From Acholeplasmataceae bacterium UBA6190 (lineage in GTDB: Bacteria; Bacillota_I; Bacilli_A; Acholeplasmatales; Acholeplasmataceae): a DNA stretch of 8,124 nucleotides. A model generated the notes under the pieces. The model worked only from the letters and a program-made list of their open reading frames with translations. It made no database searches and was not told the DNA's origin. This document shows positions 1-6,300 of the stretch, in pieces. How positions within the stretch are numbered: position 1 is the first letter of the stretch; each line of letters opens with the position of its first letter. The position numbers and the translations under genes are program-made. The stretch covers positions 14,599-22,722 of the forward strand of contig DITG01000100.1 of the NCBI GenBank assembly GCA_002422045.1, in the 5' to 3' direction.

Positions 1-20
1 GGGTGATTGATCACCTTTTT
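1..20 (+). terminator. Probable intrinsic terminator of an upstream gene outside the window
   Basis: Bases 2-6 (GGTGA) pair with 11-15 (TCACC) around a four-base loop, and a run of five T follows at 16-20. This is the form of a small Rho-independent terminator. The stem may extend to the left of the window, where it cannot be seen. It would end a plus-strand gene just before the phosphodiesterase promoter. The palindrome could instead be an operator. Confidence 0.4.
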
Positions 21-33
21 GTTCTTGTATAAT
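7..33 (+). promoter_or_regulatory. Possible promoter of the phosphodiesterase gene
   Basis: A perfect -10 hexamer TATAAT lies at 28-33, with TTGATC at 7-12 as the nearest -35-like hexamer. The 15-base spacer is shorter than usual. Transcription would start near base 40, giving a leader of only about ten bases that would cut into the ribosome site at 37-44. Either the leader is unusually short, or the real start lies upstream and this hexamer is coincidental. Confidence 0.35.
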
Positions 34-50
34 CATAGGTGAGGTTATCC

Positions 51-1892
51 ATGAAAAAGACATTCAAGAATGTGATATCAAGTATCACATACAACTTCAA
101 ATCGCTACTGATCTTTGAACTCATCTACCGTGCGCTTGGGCTTGTGGCTGTTTTTCCGCTGGTCCGATTGCTCTTTCATCTGTCGATTCGTCTTTCTGGA
201 TTATCGTATATTACCAATACGTCACTCATCAATTATGCAACCAGACCCATGACCATCATGATCCTATTACTGGTCTTAATCATCTTATCGGTATACATGG
301 TCATAGAACTTATTTTTCTATCGGTCATTTTCGATTACGGATATCATGAACGGGAGTTATCACTCAAGACATTACTCCTTGTTGGTAGTAGAAAACTTTA
401 TGAAACCACAGTCAAGTATCGTCTGAGAATCATCTTACCAGCCTTCCTGTTTTTCATCTTGGTCGAACTTTTTCACATCGTAGGGATTGCTTCAACCATC
501 AATTTACCACAAGTCATCATCGATCAGGTCAATCAGAGTTTATGGCTTCAAATCGCCTTTATCGGGCTAGTGTTCATCCTTTCTGTCTTATTCCTGGAGA
601 CTGTATTTTCCATCAATCACTATGTCATTGAAAAACTATCCACAAAAAAAGCATTCCGTGAAAGCAGACGCATGCTCAAAGGCAACCGCTTCAGACTGAT
701 TGTTGAATTTCTTTTGCTGAACATCTTCTTAAACGGAATATTGTATCTCTTTTATGCACTACTCATTTTCCTGGTGGGTCTCTTTGTATCGTTGACCAAG
801 GGTGAACTCTATACCTTGTCTGTCGTTCTCACCATCTTTTATGGACTCTATTCGTTCATCGCGCTTCTGTCAACCTTGATTTTGTTACCGGTCAATTTTG
901 CTCTGATTTCCACATGGTATTATGAATCCAGAGAAAAATTAGGCATCATTTTGACATCTGCACCCCGCACCAACAAACCTGTCAAACTGATTTCCAATTT
1001 GTGGATCAAACGTTCTCTTTTCTTTGGATTACTGGTCATATTTGCGATTAACCTGGTCAACATCATTTCCATCTTAGGATCACCGAAAACAGCGCTTGAA
1101 ATCTTGAATGTTGCTGAAATTGTTGCTCATCGCGGCGCATCATGGGATGCACCTGAAAATACGATTGCCTCAATTGAACTTGCAATCTTTCAAGGTGCCG
1201 ATATCGTTGAGATCGATGTCAGAGAAACCAGAGATATGGTTCCCATCCTCATGCATGATGCAACGACATTCCGGACAACCAACGATACCTTAAGAAGACG
1301 GATCAACAACATGTCCCTAGAAGAAGTGAAAACACTCGATGCGGGGTCTTGGTTCAGTACTGAATATGCCGGAGAAAGCATCCCGACACTCGAAGAAGCG
1401 TTACTCGTGATCCAAGGCAGAGCAAAAGTCTTCATTGAACTGAAGGCGGATACAACCACTTTAGAGGATGCTGTACTGGACTTGGTCGTTTCCATGAATA
1501 TGGTCCAAGATAGCACGATCTTAAGTTTCAACCAGGCTCAACTGATCAGAATCAAAGGAAAAAATCCTGATGTCAAGACACTACTCCTGTTATCTTCTTT
1601 TTATGGCGATATCGATGCACTGGCCAAACAGAGTGAACTCGATATGTTTGGATTCTCAGAATCGCTATTCAGAAACAATCCGAATTTCGTCGAAGCCATT
1701 CACAGTCATCAGAAAAAAATCTATGTCTGGACGGTCAATCAGGAACAGAGTCTGAGGGATGTCGTTGATTTGGATGCTGACGGTATCATTACAGATCGTC
1801 CTGTCTTGGCCAGAGAAATAGCGTATTCAAAGAATGCTTCGGAACTCCTGATCGAGATATTGAACCGGTTTTTCAAGAAAGATGTCAATTAA
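51..1892 (+). CDS. Membrane-anchored glycerophosphodiester phosphodiesterase (GDPD)
   Basis: Predicted to hydrolyse glycerophosphodiesters, the deacylated phospholipid head groups, to glycerol 3-phosphate and an alcohol. The first 345 residues form about seven or eight hydrophobic segments, matching the membrane domain often fused to bacterial GDPD enzymes; the last spans about 322-343. The catalytic TIM-barrel domain follows from about 355. Its family residues are visible: AHRG with His360, ENT with Glu369, EID with Glu387 and Asp389, His402-Asp403, and the metal-ligand-type Glu463 in FIELK. The late motifs VWTVN (559-563) and DGIITDRP (577-584) are also present, so the enzyme looks intact at 613 residues, a normal length for this fusion. 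I chose ATG at 51 because AGGTGAGG (37-44) sits at the right distance; an in-frame GTG at 39 lies inside that site. It appears monocistronic and converges on the permease gene. Which side of the membrane the catalytic domain faces is not decided by the sequence. Family assignment is secure; the physiological substrate is not. Confidence 0.93.
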   Translation: MKKTFKNVISSITYNFKSLLIFELIYRALGLVAVFPLVRLLFHLSIRLSGLSYITNTSLINYATRPMTIMILLLVLIILSVYMVIELIFLSVIFDYGYHERELSLKTLLLVGSRKLYETTVKYRLRIILPAFLFFILVELFHIVGIASTINLPQVIIDQVNQSLWLQIAFIGLVFILSVLFLETVFSINHYVIEKLSTKKAFRESRRMLKGNRFRLIVEFLLLNIFLNGILYLFYALLIFLVGLFVSLTKGELYTLSVVLTIFYGLYSFIALLSTLILLPVNFALISTWYYESREKLGIILTSAPRTNKPVKLISNLWIKRSLFFGLLVIFAINLVNIISILGSPKTALEILNVAEIVAHRGASWDAPENTIASIELAIFQGADIVEIDVRETRDMVPILMHDATTFRTTNDTLRRRINNMSLEEVKTLDAGSWFSTEYAGESIPTLEEALLVIQGRAKVFIELKADTTTLEDAVLDLVVSMNMVQDSTILSFNQAQLIRIKGKNPDVKTLLLLSSFYGDIDALAKQSELDMFGFSESLFRNNPNFVEAIHSHQKKIYVWTVNQEQSLRDVVDLDADGIITDRPVLAREIAYSKNASELLIEILNRFFKKDVN

Positions 1893-1932
1893 AATGGCTC
1901 GAGCTGAGATTTCAGCCGAGCCATTGTTTTTT
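1893..1932. terminator. Bidirectional intrinsic terminator between convergent genes
   Basis: Bases 1893-1901 pair with 1917-1925 over nine bases. After one unpaired A, 1903-1907 pair with 1912-1916, leaving a GATT loop. Six T (1927-1932) follow on the plus strand, and AAAA at 1891-1894 gives a U-run on the minus strand. It can therefore stop transcripts of both flanking genes. Its plus-strand T-run overlaps the permease stop codon (1931-1933). Confidence 0.9.
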
Positions 1933-3052
1933 AATGGGGAATGGATAATGTTACCAGTGAGATGATGACGATGAAGATGACGGAAAGTATCGAATACTGG
2001 ATGAGATAAGGTTTCATCTCTTTCGGATATTCCCTGATGACATATTTAAAGGTAATCAGACTTGCAAGGGATCCGATGATTGTTCCCATCGCACCGATGT
2101 TCACTCCTTGTAGTAAAGGTGCCCAATACATCCGGTCCGTGAAAGTCGATAGCAATACGGCTGCTGGGACATTGCTGATGAATTGTGATGTGAACAAACC
2201 CATGAAAAAGACAGATAATCTTGAATCTAGAAGACCTGAAATGGCATCTCTGATGAAGTCCATCTGTGCAAGATTACCGGTAAAGATGAAAAACGACGTG
2301 AACGTGAGTAAAAGCGTATAATCCACACGTTTGAACAGGTGTCTGCCATAAATCATACCCAAAACCATCGTGATCCCAAACGTATACCATTCAGGGACAA
2401 TACGCAAAACAGAAAGTAGTGCATTGATCAAAATCAGCGTATAGAGGAACAGACGTTTGAAATTGACTTCAGGAGCGATAATGTTCAGTTTGCATGCTGT
2501 ATTTGGTATTTTAACAATCGATGTGAGTGAAACGAGCAAGAATCCCATGATGGTAATTGGAAGTGTCACTGCAAGGAATTCACCAAACGGAATCTGATAA
2601 AACGCATAAAGATAAATGTTTTGAGGATCACCCATTGGGGTGAGCGCACTGCCCATGTTGGCAGCAATCGTCATCAAGATGATGATCATGACGGCATGTT
2701 TTTCTGTTTTGGTGATCTTCGTGATGAAAATCGCGAAGGGCACCAATGTCAATAAAACGGCATCGTTGGTCAGTAACATCGCCAAGAAAAAGGTTGTCAA
2801 GACCAAGACCAAGGCAATCCAACGGATGCTCTTGAACTTGATAACCAGTTTAGTTGCAACAAAGTCAAAGAAGTGGGTTTCATAGAATCCGCCAACAGCA
2901 AGCATCAGTGTGAACATGATGATGAGCACTTTCCAGTTGATGTATCCGAGATATTCTTCAGATGGCGGGATGACAAACATGGAAATCAACGCAAACAAAC
3001 ACGCGATGACAAACACTTTATCCTTATATAAATACTTAAGCACACGACGCAT
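1931..3052 (-). CDS. SLC13/ArsB/NhaD-superfamily ion or anion permease
   Basis: An integral membrane transporter of the ion-transporter superfamily that contains ArsB, NhaD and the SLC13/CitM anion carriers. The 373 residues are hydrophobic almost throughout, with roughly ten membrane segments. The two inverted halves show the expected hairpin motifs: LTNDAVLLTLVP (94-105) and GSALTPMGDPQN (134-145) in the first half, then FISNVPAAVLL (291-301) and GVNIGAMGTIIGSLASLI (316-333) in the second. The last resembles the G-N-x-G...IGS-A-x-L pattern of ArsB/NhaD proteins. At 373 residues it is shorter than ArsB or NhaD (about 430 or more), but neither half has lost its core motif, so I read it as a compact member rather than a fragment. 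The substrate (Na+/H+ exchange, arsenite, di- or tricarboxylate) cannot be told from this sequence. No arsenic or citrate genes adjoin it. The start is supported by a strong ribosome site, the complement of 3058-3064 (GGGAGGG), five bases from the ATG. Confidence 0.85.
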   Translation of the reverse strand: MRRVLKYLYKDKVFVIACLFALISMFVIPPSEEYLGYINWKVLIIMFTLMLAVGGFYETHFFDFVATKLVIKFKSIRWIALVLVLTTFFLAMLLTNDAVLLTLVPFAIFITKITKTEKHAVMIIILMTIAANMGSALTPMGDPQNIYLYAFYQIPFGEFLAVTLPITIMGFLLVSLTSIVKIPNTACKLNIIAPEVNFKRLFLYTLILINALLSVLRIVPEWYTFGITMVLGMIYGRHLFKRVDYTLLLTFTSFFIFTGNLAQMDFIRDAISGLLDSRLSVFFMGLFTSQFISNVPAAVLLSTFTDRMYWAPLLQGVNIGAMGTIIGSLASLITFKYVIREYPKEMKPYLIQYSILSVIFIVIISLVTLSIPH

Positions 3053-3079
3053 ACATACCCTCCCACATACCTACATATC

Positions 3080-3111
3080 ATTATACGACAATCATTTGAA
3101 AAGGTCATCAA
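3080..3111 (-). promoter_or_regulatory. Probable promoter of the permease gene
   Basis: On the minus strand a perfect TATAAT (complement of 3080-3085) lies 27 bases upstream of the permease start codon, giving a leader of about 20 bases. The -35 is weak: ATGACC at 17 bases (3103-3108) or TTGATG at 20 bases (3106-3111). It is positioned divergently from the lipoprotein promoters and about 30 bases from the nearest of them. Confidence 0.5.
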
Positions 3112-3141
3112 CATCAAATCACAAAAAAGAAAACAAAAGTA

Positions 3142-3170
3142 TTGTAAAAAGTAAGCGGTTGCATTATAAT
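3142..3170 (+). promoter_or_regulatory. Promoter P1 of the repeat lipoprotein operon
   Basis: TTGTAA (3142-3147) and TATAAT (3165-3170) are separated by the ideal 17 bases. Transcription would begin near 3177, inside the GAAACGTTTC operator, and yield a leader of about 210 bases. A cre-like site fills the spacer. Both overlaps predict strong repression when a LacI-family protein is bound. Confidence 0.65.
3149..3163 (+). promoter_or_regulatory. cre-like catabolite site 1
   Basis: AAGTAAGCGGTTGCA matches the Bacillus cre consensus WTGNAANCGNWNNCW at all fixed positions but the second. It lies between the -35 and -10 of P1, so binding by a CcpA-type protein would block polymerase. The assignment rests on the match and position only. 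A different LacI-family protein could use it. Confidence 0.45.
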
Positions 3171-3173
3171 GAA

Positions 3174-3189
3174 ATTGAAACGTTTCGAT
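3174..3189. promoter_or_regulatory. LacI-family operator 1 (GAAACGTTTC palindrome)
   Basis: The 16-base site ATTGAAACGTTTCGAT is palindromic around the central CG except for one pair (T3176 against G3187). It covers the expected P1 start point. The same core recurs at 3330-3343. The pattern AAACGTTT with a central CG is typical of operators bound by sugar-responsive LacI-family repressors. No such repressor gene is visible in this window. Confidence 0.7.
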
Positions 3190-3240
3190 GAACAGTCGAA
3201 CGAGCAACTTTGCATAATAACCAATATCAAGCCAGTTACA

Positions 3241-3270
3241 TTGACACCATAACGAATCCTTTGCTATAAT
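3241..3270 (+). promoter_or_regulatory. Promoter P2 of the repeat lipoprotein operon, near consensus
   Basis: TTGACA (3241-3246) and TATAAT (3265-3270) are both perfect, 18 bases apart, and the -10 has the TG extension (TGC at 3262-3264). This should be the strongest promoter in the window, starting near 3277 with a leader of about 110 bases. Its strength explains why the operon would need tight repression. The 50 bases between operator 1 and this -35 show nothing I can recognise. Confidence 0.82.
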
Positions 3271-3274
3271 AAGT

Positions 3275-3289
3275 ATGTAAGCGATTTCA
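3275..3289 (+). promoter_or_regulatory. cre-like catabolite site 2, full consensus match
   Basis: ATGTAAGCGATTTCA fits every fixed position of WTGNAANCGNWNNCW. It begins five bases after the P2 -10 hexamer and covers the predicted start point, a classic position for CcpA-type repression. Its centre is 126 bases from that of cre-like site 1, close to twelve helical turns, so the two could be bridged by looping. This last point is inference. Confidence 0.62.
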
Positions 3290-3323
3290 GATGGATAGAA
3301 TATGATCTGGATTATATTTTATG

Positions 3324-3367
3324 CAAAACTCGAAACGTTTCGATAAATGGGTTTTTCAAGAGTTTTG
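3324..3367 (+). promoter_or_regulatory. Leader RNA hairpin around operator 2
   Basis: CAAAACTC (3324-3331) is perfectly complementary to GAGTTTTG (3360-3367), and the second arm ends seven bases before the AGGAGG ribosome site (3375-3380). In RNA the operator palindrome can also fold within this loop. The structure may influence translation or mRNA stability, but it matches no riboswitch or T-box that I know. Confidence 0.35.
3330..3343. promoter_or_regulatory. LacI-family operator 2 (perfect GAAACGTTTC palindrome)
   Basis: TCGAAACGTTTCGA is a perfect 14-base palindrome with the same core as operator 1. It lies about 54 bases downstream of the P2 start point, within the transcribed leader, so a bound repressor would act as a roadblock or join operator 1 in a loop (centres 155 bases apart). 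Confidence 0.72.
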
Positions 3368-3386
3368 AATCTATAGGAGGAATCAA

Positions 3387-6300
3387 ATGAGAAACACGGT
3401 AAGACTTTTTGCATTTGTTTTAGTCTTTGGGTTGATATTCTTCATTTCCGCCTGCAAGGACCAGGAACCGACACCGGAACCGACGCCTACGCCAACGCCG
3501 GAAATTACTGAATACAACGTCTTAGGAAATTGGGCTGACGGAGGCGACGGTGTTTACACCATCACAACCAACACAACCAGCAGACTCGCATTCACCTATG
3601 CCAAGGCAGAATATACCTATGCATACATGAGCAGTCCAATCATCACTGAAGACCTGTCAGTCTTCAAGAAACTTGTGGTCACTGTTGAAGGTTCCGGTAC
3701 GATGTTACTGAAACTTGAAACCAGCGATGGCACACCTGCGAAAGAAATCGGCTTGAATGTCACAGGCATTCAGGGTACGTACCAATGGAACCTGAACGCT
3801 TCCGCTGCATTCCTTGCGAAAGTCAACAAGGTTGTCATCATTGCTGCACCAGGCAAGACTGAATCTGTTGGTTCGATCACAATCACTTCACTGAAATTCG
3901 GTAAGACGGTTGCTGATGGATTCATCATCAATGACGGATTCAACAACATCCCAACCAATGTGAACGAATACAATGGCACTGATGAAATCTTTAATTTCAA
4001 CAGCAAATGGGAATCCAGTGACGAAGGTGTTTATGTCATCACTTATGATGGCACAGAAGCAGACATTGCTTACAATAAAGCATCCGGAAAAGAATGGGCA
4101 TTCCTGAAAACCAATGTTCAAGGTACATTCACAGACTTCAATTATGTTGTCTTCAAGATTCAAGGTACTGCAGGACATAAGGTCATTGCTAAACCAAACG
4201 AATACAATTCGATTGAAGCAAGCATTTTCCTAGATGGCACACTCCAAGAACTGGTTATTGACTTAAGAACACTCACCACAGAACAGAAGAATGCAATCGT
4301 TGACTTCAAGGTCTTTATTGCAGCAGGTTTAGCACCAGCTCAAGGCATGATGACCATCAAAGAAGCATTCATGACTGAAGATTATGAGTTCGTTGTTCCT
4401 GAAATTTTGGTGAACGAATTTGATGGCACTGGCTTATCATTTGGTCTCCAGCATTTCTATGATGGCGGCGATATGGTTTATGATATCACCAAAGTCGGTT
4501 CAACTTATGAAGTCGAATATGAAAAACTAACTTCCAATTTGCATTGGGCGTTCATGTTTGCTAACCTGGATGGTGATTTCAGCAAGTTCTCCAAACTCGA
4601 GTTTGAAATGACCGGTCAAGCCAACAAGACAATTTTGCTTAAGGTTGAATCTCCACTTGGAAACAAAGAACTGCAGTTCACATTCGATGGCACTAAACAA
4701 ACATTTGTCATTGATCTCACCACTATGACCCCTGCTCAACTCGCTGAGTTGAACAAAGTAGTCTTGTTCTCCGCTCCAGGTGGCGTCGGTTCTGGCATGT
4801 TCACCATTCATGGTGTCACATTCAAGACTTCCGATTATGCCATCACCTCAGGTTATGAGTCACTGGATGCTGGTGTCTATACGTTCACTTATGGTGCAAC
4901 CACCGTTGTCAACTACACCAAGGTTGCTGGTCAAGACTGGACAGCGATCCGCAATGTCTTTGATGCAGAAAAAGTTGCTGGTCTGAACACCATGACCATC
5001 GTGCTCAAGGGTACTGCTGGTAAGAGTGTTTTAGTCAAGCCAAACGATCAAGGTGCACTCGAACAACGTGTTGACTTCGTCGATGCGAACCCAGTGACTT
5101 TGACAGTCACCGCTGCATCATTTGTCAATATCATTTTATTCGGTGAACCAGGCACATCACCTGCAACAGGTTCATTTGAAATCGTATCACTCGTCTTATC
5201 TTATGTCGCTCCAGAAGTTGAATTCGATCCAATGTCCAGTTATGATTTCAACAACAACTGGTTCATCAACAATGCTGGCGCATATACTGTCATCACTGAT
5301 GACGACAAGTCTACAGTCAATTACACCAAGGTCGCTGGTCAAGAATGGGAATGGATCAGACGTACATTCGATGCGAAAGATGTCATGGGTTACAACACAA
5401 TGACCATCGTCATTCAAGGTACCGAAGGCAAGCAAGTCTTGCTCAAACCAAATGATTCAGGCGCTTTGGAAAAGTTTGTCACATTCGGTACTGAACCTAC
5501 TGTGGTGACTGTATATTCTGAAACAGGATTCACAAGTCTGTTTGTCTTTGGCGAACCCAATGTCGCTCCAGCAACTGGATCATTTGTGATCTTATCCGCG
5601 AAACTGAGCTACTCAGAAAAGATCAACTCCGGTTATGAATCACTCGATGCTGGCGTTTACACATTTACCTATGGTGCAACCACTGTTGTCAATTACACGA
5701 AGATTGCCGGTCAAGACTGGACAGCCATCCGCAATGTCTTTGATCCACTCAAGGTTGCGGGCTTTAACACGATGACCATTACCCTAAAGGGTACTGCAGG
5801 CAAGAGTGTTTTGATCAAGCCAAACGATCAGGGTGCTTTAGAACAACGCGTTGACTTCGTTGATGCAAATCCAATCACTGTCACTGTCACTGCAGCATCA
5901 TTTGTCAATCTGATTTTATTCGGTGAACCAGGCGTATCACCTGCAACAGGTTCATTCGAAATCGTATCCCTATACTTATCTTATGTTGCTCCCGAAGTTG
6001 AATTTGATCCAACAGCCATCATTGACTTCAATAATGAATGGTTTGTCAACAATGGCAGTGTTTACTCACTGACTCCAGATGGATCCAAACTCATTGTCAA
6101 CTACAATAAAGTCGGCGGACAAGATTGGGAATGGTTCAGACGTACGTTTGATCCAGCAGCTGTCATGGGTTTCAACACAATGACTGTCGTTTTACAAGGT
6201 ACAGCTGGCAAGCAAGTTCTCCTCAAGCCCAATGATTCAGGCGCTTTGGAAAAATTTGTCACATTTGGTGCTGAACCTACTGTCGTTACCGTTTATTCTG

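Noticed and set aside
1190..1531. Open frame of 113 codons on the minus strand inside the phosphodiesterase gene
   Set aside because: It lies wholly opposite the conserved catalytic domain, its product has no recognisable motif, and I saw no ribosome site. It is a shadow frame.
2910..3207. Small open frames on both strands across the permease 5' end and the divergent control region
   Set aside because: They overlap the permease start, its promoter and its ribosome site, lack their own ribosome sites and have composition unlike protein.
3174..3343. The two GAAACGTTTC palindromes considered as cre sites
   Set aside because: They miss two fixed positions of the cre consensus when aligned on the central CG, whereas separate sites at 3149-3163 and 3275-3289 fit it better. 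They fit another LacI-family protein.
3053..3386. Riboswitch, T-box or small RNA gene in the intergenic region
   Set aside because: Apart from promoters, operators and one simple pairing I see no conserved T-box motif, no known aptamer core and no terminator hairpin with a T-run.
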